This document shows, one piece after another, positions 17,588 to 25,191 of a DNA stretch of 43,843 bases (position 1 is the stretch's first letter; each line of letters opens with the position of its first letter). Source of the DNA: Herpetosiphon gulosus (GTDB lineage: Bacteria > Chloroflexota > Chloroflexia > Chloroflexales > Herpetosiphonaceae); NCBI RefSeq assembly GCF_039545135.1, contig NZ_BAABRU010000027.1, positions 1-43,843 of the forward strand, written 5' to 3'. Made by a program: the position numbers and the translations under genes. The notes beneath the pieces were generated by a model, which saw only the letters and a program-made list of their open reading frames with translations, ran no database searches and was not told the DNA's origin.

Positions 17588-18370
17588 ATGTACGATTTAC
17601 ACTGTCATATTCTGCCTGGTATTGATGATGGCCCTGCCGATTGGAGTGGTTCGTTAGCAATTGCCCGCGCCTTAGTTGCCGAAGGTGTGACCTGTGTTGC
17701 CGCTACTCCACACGGGCCTGGTTCTTCGCAATCGCGGATCTATCTGCCATCACGCTTGCGCGATTTGGTGGTGCAACTGCGCGAATATTTGCAACGCGCC
17801 AAATTAGGCTTACAAGTCGTTTTAGGCACTGAAATGGTGGTTGCCAGCGATTTGACCGAACGTTTGCGTCAAGGTGATCTCTTGGGCTATGGCACGAGTC
17901 GCGCTGTTTTATTAGAAACTCCCGCGCATATTGTGATTGAACATCTGCAACGTTCGATTTTTGATTTACAACTAGCAGGCCATCGGGTCATTCTAGCCCA
18001 CCCCGAACGTACTCGTGTCTTTCAAGATAATCCTAATCTGTTGATCCCATTAATTGAGCGTGGCGTAGTCGTTCAAATAACCGCTGCTAGTTTGGTTGGT
18101 TGGCACGGTCAGCGCTTGCAAGATATCACAACTCAAATGGTTTATCATAATTTGGCCCAAATTATTGCTAGCGATGCCCATGCGCCCACTGGTGCGCGTG
18201 CTCCCGCTATGCGCGAGGCCTTTCAGGTGGCAACCCAATTGGTTGGTGAACATCGGGCGCGACGGATGGTCGAAGAATTGCCCCATTTGCTGCTGTCTGA
18301 TGCCCAGATCCCTCTGGCTGAACCCTATTTCATCCAGCCGCAAAAGCAACGTTGGTGGCGACGACGCTAG
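17588..18370 (+). CDS. PHP-type protein-tyrosine phosphatase (CpsB/CapC/YwqE family)
   Basis: A 260-aa cytoplasmic manganese-dependent phosphatase of the PHP superfamily. Metal ligands are visible: DLHCH at residues 3-7, DDG, ATPHG, TEMVV, LAHPER and ASDAH. Family members remove phosphate from bacterial tyrosine kinases that control capsule or exopolysaccharide export. No tyrosine kinase or polysaccharide export gene is seen close by, so its partner is elsewhere. Length is normal for the family. AAGGCG lies about nine bases before the ATG. It appears to be transcribed alone, ending at a terminator at 18451-18477. Confidence 0.9.
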   Translation: MYDLHCHILPGIDDGPADWSGSLAIARALVAEGVTCVAATPHGPGSSQSRIYLPSRLRDLVVQLREYLQRAKLGLQVVLGTEMVVASDLTERLRQGDLLGYGTSRAVLLETPAHIVIEHLQRSIFDLQLAGHRVILAHPERTRVFQDNPNLLIPLIERGVVVQITAASLVGWHGQRLQDITTQMVYHNLAQIIASDAHAPTGARAPAMREAFQVATQLVGEHRARRMVEELPHLLLSDAQIPLAEPYFIQPQKQRWWRRR

Positions 18371-18450
18371 CCCCATTATTCAATCACGAAAAACGCGAAG
18401 CTCACCAAAGTTAAGTTTTAGGGCTTCTCGCAATGGTTGGTTTCAATAAC

Positions 18451-18477
18451 AAAGCTCACCTACGGGGGGCTTTTTTT
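18451..18477 (+). terminator. Intrinsic terminator after PHP phosphatase gene
   Basis: AAAGCTC pairs with GGGCTTT (one G-T pair) around a short loop containing TACG, followed by a run of seven T. The 313-bp gap after the PHP gene otherwise holds AT-rich sequence with no supportable gene. Confidence 0.75.
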
Positions 18478-18684
18478 GTTTTAGGCCATTGGAACAAATA
18501 GTGCTAGTTTGCAGTATTACTAGTATCGAGGCTCGTGTGAGGATTTGGTACTATCAGCTTGATGACTAATGAGCTATAGAATATTAATCAAATTCTTAGA
18601 TTTATAGCCTAAATCACTCAATGATTAATTAAGCTTGATGTGATACGATACAGCTAGATATCCAGTTTTATGAGGGGTGTGTTG

Positions 18685-18885
18685 ATGGTTCTCTTTGCAG
18701 TGTTATTAATCCTCTTTGGTGGCATTTTATTGGTTTCGCGCCAATTTCGCGAGCAATGGTTTTATAGCGATACCCGCCGAGGCACAGATGCGGTGTTTAC
18801 CCAACGGTTACACCAAACGTTTCGCTCAGTTGGTGGCGTATTTATGGTTATTGGGTTGATCATCGTGGTGATCAATACTATTTAA
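18685..18885 (+). CDS. Small two-segment membrane protein
   Basis: A 66-aa protein with membrane segments at residues 1-18 (VLFAVLLILFGGILLV) and about 48-65 (VGGVFMVIGLIIVVI), joined by a 30-residue polar loop with several Arg. Family not recognised. The start at 18685 has GAGGGGTG seven bases upstream; an in-frame ATG at 18670 has no ribosome site. It is followed directly by a strong terminator, so it is a single-gene transcript. Confidence 0.6.
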   Translation: MVLFAVLLILFGGILLVSRQFREQWFYSDTRRGTDAVFTQRLHQTFRSVGGVFMVIGLIIVVINTI

Positions 18886-18891
18886 CGGCAA

Positions 18892-18937
18892 CTGCGCACA
18901 GAATTCCGCACCATTGGTTCTGTGCGCAGCGCTTTTT
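18892..18937. terminator. Strong hairpin terminator between small membrane gene and asd
   Basis: A perfect 12-bp stem (CTGCGCACAGAA at 18892-18903 with TTCTGTGCGCAG at 18918-18929) and 14-base loop is followed on the plus strand by CGCTTTTT. The T-run touches the asd stop codon, so the hairpin probably ends transcription from both sides. Confidence 0.85.
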
Positions 18938-19991
18938 AAGCCTTGATCAAGCCCTTAGCAACCATTAATTCGGCATTGAGCAACGAACCCCCAGCGGCTC
19001 CGCGCAAGGTGTTGTGTCCCAGCAAAACTAATTTGTAATCAAGAATTGGGCAACGGCGAACGCGCCCAACGGTGGTAGCCATGCCGCGTTCGGCATCGCG
19101 ATCACGGCGTGGCTGTGGGCCATCGGCCAATTCAGTTACCAAAATTGGGTGGGTTGGAGCGCTTGGCAAATTGAGCGTTTGTGGTTCGGCCTTAAACTCA
19201 CGCAAGGCCGCGATCAATTCGGCTTCATCGCCGGGCGGGCGCTCAAAGGCCAACGATAAACACTCGGTATGCCCATCGATAACCGCCACCCGATTACAAT
19301 GAGCGCTAATCGTGATCTGGGCTTCTTCCACGCCCTGAGCGCCAAGTGTGCCCAAAAGCTTGCGTGGCTCCCACTCAACTTTTTCTTCTTCACCTTTGAT
19401 CAACGGCACAACATTATCAATAATATCGAGGCTTGGCACGCCTGGATAGCCTGCGCCTGAAATTGCTTGCATACTCACCAGCAAAACCTTGGTGAGGCCA
19501 AAGGCATCGTGCAAAGCTCGCATTGGCAACACAGCGTGGGTGGTTGTACAGTTGGGGTTGGTCAAAATCCCGCCACTCCAACCATAATGTTGGCGTTGCA
19601 GTTCCAACAAATTCACATGGTCAGGGTTGACTTCGGGCACTAACAGCGGCACAAGTGGATCGCGGCGATGTGCGCCAGCATTTGAAAAAACCAACGCGCC
19701 TGATTTGGCCCAAGCAATTTCGGTCGGGCCAGCAGCATCACTGGGCAAGGCACTGAACACTAAGCCAACATCGCCAACCTGATCAACGGGCTGGACGGTC
19801 ATCTTGGCAAATTGGCTAGGCATTTCGCCGCCGATCATCCAGCGGCCAGCTTCGGACAAGGTCTTACCAGCCGAACGCTCCGAAGCGGCAACTAGCGTTA
19901 CTTCAAAATAGGGGTGATCGATCAACAAACTCAAAAAGCGTTGTCCAACCATCCCTGTTGCGCCTAGCACACCAACAGGAATCTTCTTCAT
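18936..19991 (-). CDS. asd: Aspartate-semialdehyde dehydrogenase (archaeal/fungal type)
   Basis: A 351-aa NADP-dependent enzyme making aspartate semialdehyde for lysine, threonine, methionine and diaminopimelate. GATGMVGQRF at the N-terminus is the nucleotide-binding loop. The active-site cysteine is Cys148 in NPNCTTTHA, and the histidine lies in ISAHCNRVAVIDGHTE. The wording of these motifs (NPNCTT, ISGAGYPGVPSLD) places it with the archaeal and fungal form rather than the E. coli form. Ribosome site GGAGG is well placed. It stands alone here rather than with other lysine or threonine genes. Confidence 0.95.
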   Translation of the reverse strand: MKKIPVGVLGATGMVGQRFLSLLIDHPYFEVTLVAASERSAGKTLSEAGRWMIGGEMPSQFAKMTVQPVDQVGDVGLVFSALPSDAAGPTEIAWAKSGALVFSNAGAHRRDPLVPLLVPEVNPDHVNLLELQRQHYGWSGGILTNPNCTTTHAVLPMRALHDAFGLTKVLLVSMQAISGAGYPGVPSLDIIDNVVPLIKGEEEKVEWEPRKLLGTLGAQGVEEAQITISAHCNRVAVIDGHTECLSLAFERPPGDEAELIAALREFKAEPQTLNLPSAPTHPILVTELADGPQPRRDRDAERGMATTVGRVRRCPILDYKLVLLGHNTLRGAAGGSLLNAELMVAKGLIKA

Positions 19992-20127
19992 ACCAAAAGC
20001 CTCCGCAGTGGGAATGTATCTGAATTAGCACCATTGCTCATCAGCGTCGTTGCTGCGGGCATTATAGCAACTCCACGCGGCCCTGCAACGTACCTAGGTT
20101 TGATGTTAATAGATTAGGGGGTTTTAG

Positions 20128-20565
20128 ATGATTGATATTGATATTCGCAATCGAGTTACAACCTTGGAGCGCGAAGTTTTCGCATTACGCAGTGAATTGC
20201 GTTCGCTCAGAAATGAAGTGCGCCAAGGAAGTATTCCTCAAAACAAAATGCGCCACCAGCCAACGACCGAGCGCAATTTGGCTCCAGAACGTGAGCCAGA
20301 AGCCTTGGTTGATGTTGCCCAACAGCTTTCCGAACAGGTTTCGAGCGAGGAAATTGGGGCATATTTGAAGCGCCGCCGCGTAACTGCCAACGATATTCAA
20401 CTAACTGAGCAGGATCTGGAGCGCAATCGCACCCGTAAGAATCTGTCGGATCATAGCAAACTCGCTGGATCTGCTACAATCAATGCTTTTTATAGTCATG
20501 CTCACTTATTCATTATTTTATTTGGCTTGATTATGCTACTGGTGCTTTTGCTGACGATGCTCTAA
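20128..20565 (+). CDS. Coiled-coil protein with C-terminal membrane anchor
   Basis: A 145-aa protein. Residues 5-35 form a charged heptad coiled coil (LEREVFALRSELRSLRNEV), followed by a disordered polar middle. A lone hydrophobic segment at about 122-145 (LFIILFGLIMLLVLLLTML) ends the protein, so it is tail-anchored with its bulk in the cytoplasm. Family not recognised. A purine-rich GGGGG site lies upstream of the ATG. Its stop overlaps the convergent tetR stop by 4 bp. Confidence 0.7.
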   Translation: MIDIDIRNRVTTLEREVFALRSELRSLRNEVRQGSIPQNKMRHQPTTERNLAPEREPEALVDVAQQLSEQVSSEEIGAYLKRRRVTANDIQLTEQDLERNRTRKNLSDHSKLAGSATINAFYSHAHLFIILFGLIMLLVLLLTML

Positions 20566-21137
20566 TCGGCATTCAAATTGGCGACACCAGCCAAATAGCT
20601 GCGCACGGCCAAATCGAAGGTGCTGCTTAAATCGCCGCCACGCTGGAGTTGTTGATTGAGTTCGAGCAGCACAAAGCCATGAATCAGCCCTAACAAGCCG
20701 CGCAAAGCTGCCAACGAGGCTGCTTCACCGCTAATTTGGGCCATGATTGCCTGAATTGGCAATACCATTTCAACCAACAACGCCGGATCAGCCCGTTGTT
20801 CAGGGCTAGCAGCAGTTAGGGCTAAAGCATAATTTTTGGGCTGCCCATGAGCAAATTGGCGATGCCCATGGCTAATTGCTAACAACTGGTTTTGCGCATC
20901 ATTTGGGCTATTGGCTAACGCTTGATCATACGCCGCAAATAGTTGTTGAATTGTGACGGTAACCACACCTTTGAGCAGAGCATTTTTGTTGGCTACATAG
21001 CGATATAGCGATGGAGCTTTGATGCCCAACTCGCTGGCAAGGCTGGCTAAGGCCAATTGTTCGACCCCATCGCGTTCAATCAAGGTTTGGGCGGTACGAA
21101 TAATCGTTGGATAATCGGTTTGGGCTGGGTAGGCCAT
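20562..21137 (-). CDS. TetR-family transcriptional regulator
   Basis: A 191-aa repressor. Residues about 8-55 form the helix-turn-helix (LALASLASELGIKAPSLYRYVANKNALL); the C-terminal part resembles the WHG/TetR_C_33 type. It probably represses its own operon: it lies 10 bp downstream of the DUF4260 gene, whose promoter carries three matching palindromes. Ribosome site GAGGAG. The inducer is unknown; related regulators often control membrane or detoxifying proteins. Confidence 0.92.
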   Translation of the reverse strand: MAYPAQTDYPTIIRTAQTLIERDGVEQLALASLASELGIKAPSLYRYVANKNALLKGVVTVTIQQLFAAYDQALANSPNDAQNQLLAISHGHRQFAHGQPKNYALALTAASPEQRADPALLVEMVLPIQAIMAQISGEAASLAALRGLLGLIHGFVLLELNQQLQRGGDLSSTFDLAVRSYLAGVANLNAD

Positions 21138-21147
21138 TACTGCTCCT

Positions 21148-21510
21148 CTAAACTCGCCCCAAATGGGTATCTTTGAATTGAGTTGGGTATTTTAGCCCAT
21201 AGCCAAGCATGCGATCAAGCCCAATATGTGCTAACCAGATCAAGCCAATTTGCAGGCCGACTTGCCAATCGTTCAGCACTCCAAAGGCCAAAAAGCTCAA
21301 TGGCCAAAGCGTAATATGGCCGAAATTATAGCAAATGCTGCCAACCTTTGGCCCCCACAAATAGCCAAGCATCACGATATCAGGCACAAACAAGGCCAAA
21401 CCAAATTGCCACCAACTAAAGCCTTGCCAACGATAGCCCAATACTGCAATTAGCAATAAACCCAAGCCTTCAGCATGCAATAAGCGTTTAACCAAACTGA
21501 TATTTGGCAT
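21148..21510 (-). CDS. DUF4260-family membrane protein
   Basis: A 120-aa protein with about four membrane segments (GLGLLLIAVLGYRW, LALFVPDIVMLGYLWG, FGHITLWPLSFLAFGVL, LQIGLIWLAHIGLDRMLGYG). The pattern PDxxMLGYLxGPxxGxxxYNxxH and the ending HIGxDRMLGYGLKY match DUF4260 (YkkB/YndJ-like small membrane proteins); biochemical role unknown. Two ATGs stand in a row (21513, 21510); the second is better spaced from GAGGTG. It is the first gene of the operon with tetR and is driven by the operator-laden promoter at 21550-21578. Confidence 0.85.
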   Translation of the reverse strand: MPNISLVKRLLHAEGLGLLLIAVLGYRWQGFSWWQFGLALFVPDIVMLGYLWGPKVGSICYNFGHITLWPLSFLAFGVLNDWQVGLQIGLIWLAHIGLDRMLGYGLKYPTQFKDTHLGRV

Positions 21511-21523
21511 CATTCACCTCAAG

Positions 21524-21538
21524 ACTAATTTAATTAGT
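21524..21538. promoter_or_regulatory. TetR operator copy 1
   Basis: The perfect palindrome ACTAATTTAATTAGT lies downstream of the transcription start, next to the DUF4260 ribosome site. It is one of three like copies and shares flanking AAG and TTT with the others. Confidence 0.8.
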
Positions 21539-21545
21539 TTATAAG

Positions 21546-21560
21546 ACTAATATTATTAGT
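21546..21560. promoter_or_regulatory. TetR operator copy 2 (over the -10)
   Basis: The palindrome ACTAATATTATTAGT covers the -10 hexamer of the operon promoter. Its centre is 22 bp from that of copy 1, two helical turns, so both face the same side of the DNA. Confidence 0.82.
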
Positions 21561-21578
21561 TTTTAGGGTGTTTGTCAA
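21550..21578 (-). promoter_or_regulatory. Promoter of DUF4260-tetR operon
   Basis: On the minus strand, a consensus -35 TTGACA (21573-21578), 17-bp spacer and -10 TAATAT (21550-21555). Strong by sequence and surrounded by the three palindromes, as expected for a tightly repressed promoter. Confidence 0.85.
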
Positions 21579-21579
21579 G

Positions 21580-21594
21580 ACTAAATCTATTAGT
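21580..21594. promoter_or_regulatory. TetR operator copy 3 (upstream of -35)
   Basis: The imperfect palindrome ACTAAATCTATTAGT abuts the -35 hexamer. Its centre is 34 bp from that of copy 2. It is also only 8 bp past the CobW gene's stop codon at 21602. Confidence 0.75.
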
Positions 21595-21601
21595 TTTACA
21601 A

Positions 21602-22612
21602 TTAGGCTTGGTATTTGCGCCGCCATTCGGCCACGGTCAAAATTTCTTCGCGTGGCGCTTGCTCGACATCTGCCAAACAAGCATCGAATTGTGCAGTTAC
21701 TTCAGCTGAATCAAAGCTATTGCTACGGCCAATCACCACAATTTGGCTGTACGGAGTGGTTGCTCCCCATGGTTCGCCGAGCCGCAAACTAGCGCGTTTG
21801 CCCGCCAATTGGACAATTGCTCGCCGTTCAGGTGCTTCGGCCAAATACACAATGCCTTTGGCCCGAAAAATTGAAGTTGGCAATTGCTGAAAGGCTTGTT
21901 GTAGGTTGCTCATGGTAAAAGGCTGCTCTGTTTGGTAATTCCAGGTTTGCCATTCTTCGCTATGTTGATGCTGGGTGGGATGAGCTTCAGCCTGCAAATC
22001 GATGCGATATTGGCCTACGCCCAGCAGCAAATCAACTGGAACCTCGCCATATTCAGCGGTCAAAATTCGTGCCCGTGGCACAATTGTCTGAATCCAAGCG
22101 ATCACTCGTTGCTGCTGCTCAGCATCAACCAAATCGATTTTATTAATCACCACAAGATCGGCAGCGGTAATTTGATCGACCACCTGAATCAATTGTTCGC
22201 GTTGTTGGTGAATACTCTCAGCATCAACCACCGCCACAATTGAATCGAGATTGATCAACGAGCGCAGGGCTGGCAAACGGAAGGTCAAGGCTACCGAAAC
22301 TGGGTCGGAAACGCCACTAGCCTCGACGATAATATATTCAGGTCGATCCTCGCGATCGAGCAATTCAAGAGTGGTGGTCAATAAATCCTCGCGAATTGTG
22401 CAGCAAATACAGCCATTCGCCAAATTAATTACAGCGTCGTTTTCAACCCCAACCACCAACTGCGAATCAATATTAATCTCGCCAAAATCGTTGACCAACA
22501 CCGCGATTTTGAGGCCATGCTGGGCACTAAGCAGCCGATTGAGCAACGTCGTTTTGCCTGCGCCCAAAAAGCCCGTCAAAATTGTCATTGGAATAGCGGT
22601 TGCTTCACTCAT
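21602..22612 (-). CDS. CobW/COG0523 family GTPase (metal chaperone type)
   Basis: A 336-aa P-loop GTPase of the G3E family. Walker A GFLGAGKTT lies near residues 14-22, with the CxCC metal motif GCICC, NKIDL for guanine binding, and a C-terminal CobW domain (from about 230: FRAKGIVYLAE). A short His-rich stretch HPTQHQHSEEW before that domain could bind metal. Such proteins deliver zinc, cobalt or other metals to enzymes. No metal-responsive site or client gene was seen next to it. A GTG at 22615 is in frame, but ATG 22612 is better spaced from AGGAG. Confidence 0.9.
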   Translation of the reverse strand: MSEATAIPMTILTGFLGAGKTTLLNRLLSAQHGLKIAVLVNDFGEINIDSQLVVGVENDAVINLANGCICCTIREDLLTTTLELLDREDRPEYIIVEASGVSDPVSVALTFRLPALRSLINLDSIVAVVDAESIHQQREQLIQVVDQITAADLVVINKIDLVDAEQQQRVIAWIQTIVPRARILTAEYGEVPVDLLLGVGQYRIDLQAEAHPTQHQHSEEWQTWNYQTEQPFTMSNLQQAFQQLPTSIFRAKGIVYLAEAPERRAIVQLAGKRASLRLGEPWGATTPYSQIVVIGRSNSFDSAEVTAQFDACLADVEQAPREEILTVAEWRRKYQA

Positions 22613-22639
22613 CACACACTCCTGATTGCTTTTTAACCC

Positions 22640-22697
22640 GAAGATCGCGAAGGATCGCTACATTAATCTTCGTGGTACTTCGTGTCCTTCGTGGTTA
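22640..22697. repeat. Dispersed CTTCGTG repeat with inverted arm
   Basis: A GAAGATCGCGAAGGATCGC arm and then CTTCGTGGTACTTCGTGTCC continuing CTTCGTGG make a loose inverted repeat. The same core CTTCGTGTCCTTCGTGG recurs near 36735 and 43700. Confidence 0.65.
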
Positions 22698-22734
22698 AAA
22701 ATAAAAACCCCTTATCCTCAATCAGGACAAGGGG
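22698..22734 (-). terminator. Intrinsic terminator after cyclophilin gene
   Basis: On the minus strand an 11-bp stem (CCCCTTGTCCT with AGGATAAGGGG, one G-T pair, five-base loop; 22708-22734) is followed by TTTTTATTTTT. It lies 18 bp after the cyclophilin stop and separates it from the CobW gene. Confidence 0.9.
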
Positions 22735-22751
22735 CTGAGCCAAAGCCTAAT

Positions 22752-23267
22752 TTAGCTGACGGTTACTTTGGTCATGCTATCGCCTTGGCGAATTGCATTG
22801 ACGACATCTTGGCCCTCGGTGACCTTGCCAAACACGGTATGGCGGCCATCAAGGTGGGGTTGCGGACTATGGGTGATGAAGAATTGTGAGCCGTTGGTGT
22901 TGGCTCCAGCATTGGCCATCGACAGCACACAGGTTTCGTGTTTAAGTGGATTGCCCTTGAATTCATCTTCGAAGCGATAGCCTGGGCCACCCGTGCCCGT
23001 GCCAGTTGGATCGCCACCTTGAATCATAAAGTTTGAGATCACGCGGTGGAAGACGATGCCATCGTAAAACCCTTCGTTGATCAAGAACACAAAGTTATTG
23101 ACAGTTTTGGGTGCATACTCAGGATACAACTCAATTTTGATTGTGCCTTTGGTTGTTTCCATGGTGACGACATAGTGCTTGGTAGTGTCAATCGACATCG
23201 CTGGCGCTGACTTCCATTGTTTTGCGGCCACGTGAGACCCCTTTCGACTAAAGAATCGTGAAAACAT
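22752..23267 (-). CDS. Cyclophilin-type peptidyl-prolyl isomerase
   Basis: A 171-aa enzyme speeding proline isomerisation during folding. The cyclophilin core starts near residue 30 ([24 protein letters not shown]), with the catalytic arginine in [22 protein letters not shown], then [23 protein letters not shown] 25-residue basic lead ([13 protein letters not shown]) has no membrane segment, so it is probably cytoplasmic. The start is set at 23267 with AGGGTGA upstream; the open frame to 23324 is not typical. It is terminated at 22698-22734. Confidence 0.93.
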   Translation of the reverse strand: MFSRFFSRKGSHVAAKQWKSAPAMSIDTTKHYVVTMETTKGTIKIELYPEYAPKTVNNFVFLINEGFYDGIVFHRVISNFMIQGGDPTGTGTGGPGYRFEDEFKGNPLKHETCVLSMANAGANTNGSQFFITHSPQPHLDGRHTVFGKVTEGQDVVNAIRQGDSMTKVTVS

Positions 23268-23294
23268 TATCACCCTAGGGTTATAACACAAGAA

Positions 23295-23321
23295 AGCGAC
23301 CGCAAGCAATTGGCGGTCGCT
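23295..23321 (-). terminator. Hairpin terminator after the HU gene
   Basis: AGCGACCGC and GCGGTCGCT form a perfect 9-bp stem with a 9-base loop, followed on the minus strand by TTCTTGTG. The T-run is short, but the position, 27 bp after the HU stop codon, fits. Confidence 0.65.
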
Positions 23322-23347
23322 CAAAGCAACATCTGCTACGACGCGAG

Positions 23348-23635
23348 CTACTCAGGCTTGCCTTGGCGAACCAGCAGTTTCAAGCTATTACTGGCCGAGA
23401 AGCCAGGAGTTTTGGTAGCTTCGATTGTCATCCGTTCGCGGGTTTTGGGGTTGACCCCTTGGCGAGCTTGGCGCTCGCGCACTTCAAAGGTACCAAACCC
23501 CGTCAAGACCACTTTTTCGCCAGCTTGCAAGCGCTCGCTGACCACATCCAACATAGCATCGACAACGCGGCGTGCCTCTTTTTTAGAAATGCCGGTGCGT
23601 TCAGCGACCTCAGCAATGAACTCGATTTTTTGCAT
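23348..23635 (-). CDS. HU-family DNA-binding protein
   Basis: A 95-aa nucleoid protein that bends DNA as a dimer. The HU signature is clear: [18 protein letters not shown], then [20 protein letters not shown], the arm-containing region, then [17 protein letters not shown]. Length is normal. Ribosome site AAGGAG is well placed. It is driven by an extended -10 promoter at 23679-23687. Confidence 0.95.
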   Translation of the reverse strand: MQKIEFIAEVAERTGISKKEARRVVDAMLDVVSERLQAGEKVVLTGFGTFEVRERQARQGVNPKTRERMTIEATKTPGFSASNSLKLLVRQGKPE

Positions 23636-23678
23636 TGCACGCTCCTTAATCCTAGCGAAGCTACAATCATTACCGTCG

Positions 23679-23687
23679 ATTATACCA
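23679..23687 (-). promoter_or_regulatory. Extended -10 promoter of HU gene
   Basis: TGGTATAAT on the minus strand (hexamer 23679-23684), about 44 bp before the HU start. The -35 position is poor. A 9-bp inverted repeat (CTTAATCCT 23645-23653, AGGATTAAG 23690-23698) brackets the promoter and could be an operator pair. Confidence 0.6.
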
Positions 23688-23751
23688 TAAGGATTAAGCG
23701 CTGTGGGACATTTTAGCCCATTAGATAGGCCAATTTACTCATTATGGTTGC

Positions 23752-23780
23752 TTGCCCTGAATACCGCAGCATGCTATACT
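23752..23780 (+). promoter_or_regulatory. Promoter of ANTAR response regulator gene
   Basis: TTGCCC (23752-23757), 17-bp spacer and TATACT (23775-23780) preceded by TGC make a good promoter about 50 bp before the start codon. Confidence 0.7.
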
Positions 23781-23833
23781 TGCGTACATTCATCGAAGCT
23801 ACGATGACCGATTAAGCACCCGGAGGAAACCGT

Positions 23834-24421
23834 ATGCCACAGACACGCATTGTCATCGCCGATGACGAATCGCTGATTCGTATGAATCTGCGTGAAACGT
23901 TAGTTGGCCTCGGCTATCTTGTCGTTGGGGAAGCTGGTGATGGCGTGAGCGTTATCAACCTTGCCCGCGAACTACGCCCCGACGTAGTGGTGATGGACAT
24001 CAAAATGCCCAAACTGGATGGTATCCAGGCAGCCAAAGTGCTGACTGAAGAGAAAATTGCCCCGGTCTTGCTCTTGACCGCCCACAGCGACAAAGAGTTG
24101 GTCGAGCGCGCCCGCGACGCTGGTGTTGTGGGGTATCTCAGCAAGCCCTTTCGCGATAGCGATTTGATGCCAGCACTCGAAATTGCCCGCGCCCGTTTTG
24201 AAGAGTTCCTGACCCTCGAACAACAAGTCGGCGACCTGAAGGAAACGCTCGAAACTCGCAAGATTATCGAACGCGCCAAGGGTATGTTAATGGATTCTCA
24301 AGGGCTGAAGGAATCGGAAGCCTTCCGCAAGATTCAGCAGTTGAGCATGAATACCCGCAAGTCGATGCGCGAAGTTGCCTCGGCCTTGCTGTTGGCCAAC
24401 CAGATGGAGCAACAAAAGTAA
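23834..24421 (+). CDS. ANTAR-domain response regulator (RNA-binding antiterminator)
   Basis: A 195-aa protein. The receiver domain (residues 1 to about 120) has the acidic pair D10-D11, phospho-acceptor Asp55 in VVMDIKMP, LLLTAHS and YLSKPF. The ANTAR domain (about 135-190: ERAKGMLMDSQGLKESEAF) follows a helical linker. The family, including PdtaR of mycobacteria and NasT/AmiR-like proteins, binds paired RNA hairpins to stop termination when phosphorylated. No histidine kinase is beside it, so the signal comes from elsewhere. The ribosome site is GGAGG. A coiled-coil membrane protein begins four bases after its stop. Confidence 0.93.
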   Translation: MPQTRIVIADDESLIRMNLRETLVGLGYLVVGEAGDGVSVINLARELRPDVVVMDIKMPKLDGIQAAKVLTEEKIAPVLLLTAHSDKELVERARDAGVVGYLSKPFRDSDLMPALEIARARFEEFLTLEQQVGDLKETLETRKIIERAKGMLMDSQGLKESEAFRKIQQLSMNTRKSMREVASALLLANQMEQQK

Positions 24422-24424
24422 GTG

Positions 24425-25000
24425 ATGCTGCGTCGCCCCTCTCAGCAACAACTGGTCGCTGTGCTGCGGGCGACGTTGCCTTTATTGCTAGCCGCCTTTT
24501 TGGGCGGCTTGTTGGCTTTAGCGCTCCAACCTAAACCACCTAGCCAAACCATCATTCAAGTCGTTACCCCAACGGTGCTCAAAGCCGCTGCCACCGAAGT
24601 GCTGCCTGCCCCAGCCCCCACGCCCCTACCCGCCACACCCACAATTATCGTCTTCCCCGAAGATACGATTTCGTTGGAGTTGGTGACGCTGCGCCGCGAT
24701 TTGGAGTTTACGGTCGGTAGTTTGCACTTGTTGCGGGCCACCATCCGCATCCAAAATGCTCGCATCGCCCACCACGATTTGCAAACCAGCAATGTTGAAG
24801 CGCAACTCGATTTGGCCCAAGCCGATTTGGATGCAGCTTTTCCACTGGTAAGCGATGAAGTTCGCGCTGCCATCCAAGGCCTCAATGACCAAATTAACTA
24901 CTTACGCGACGATCTAGCGATTCGCCCCGAAACCATCGATTCGCGTCTTGCCGATTTAACCGAGCAAGTGCTCGTTTTAGCCAATCGCGATTTACCCTGA
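24425..25000 (+). CDS. Membrane-anchored coiled-coil protein
   Basis: A 191-aa protein with a basic start (MLRRPSQQQ), one membrane segment at about 15-37 (LRATLPLLLAAFLGGLLAL), a Pro/Ala/Thr-rich linker, and a helical domain from about 80 with Leu/Asp/Gln heptads (LVTLRRDLEFTVGSLHLL, LNDQINYLRDDLAI). The outer part probably faces the cell surface. Family not recognised. A GTG at 24422 is in frame just before the chosen ATG. It lies four bases after the ANTAR regulator, so the pair is coupled; it could be its membrane partner, but that is inferred. Confidence 0.8.
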   Translation: MLRRPSQQQLVAVLRATLPLLLAAFLGGLLALALQPKPPSQTIIQVVTPTVLKAAATEVLPAPAPTPLPATPTIIVFPEDTISLELVTLRRDLEFTVGSLHLLRATIRIQNARIAHHDLQTSNVEAQLDLAQADLDAAFPLVSDEVRAAIQGLNDQINYLRDDLAIRPETIDSRLADLTEQVLVLANRDLP

Positions 25001-25016
25001 GTAAGAACATAGAGCA

Positions 25017-25140
25017 TAGGGATAAGGATGAGGGATGAAAGAGCAGAAGTTCATAGTCTTCATCTTTTTTGCCACAGATTCCCACAGATTTTAGGATGAG
25101 GCTCTTGGCTTCCTCCCTCATCCTTCATCCTTTATACTTT
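25017..25140. repeat. Composite dispersed repeats
   Basis: GGATGAGGGATGAA near 25026 and, reversed, CTCCCTCATCCTTCATCC near 25115-25133 form arms. Between them lies GCCACAGATTCCCACAGATT (25071-25090), whose reverse complement resembles the motif at 43658-43676. These are the same short modules seen at the right end of the window; no gene is supportable here. Confidence 0.6.
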
Positions 25141-25191
25141 TGCCAACCGTCGTTGTCCCTTGAATAAGGCGTTGCTGCACGTTCTTGCGGG

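Noticed and set aside
19992-20127. Lysine or methionine riboswitch ahead of asd
   Set aside because: The leader is short and has no recognisable aptamer motifs.
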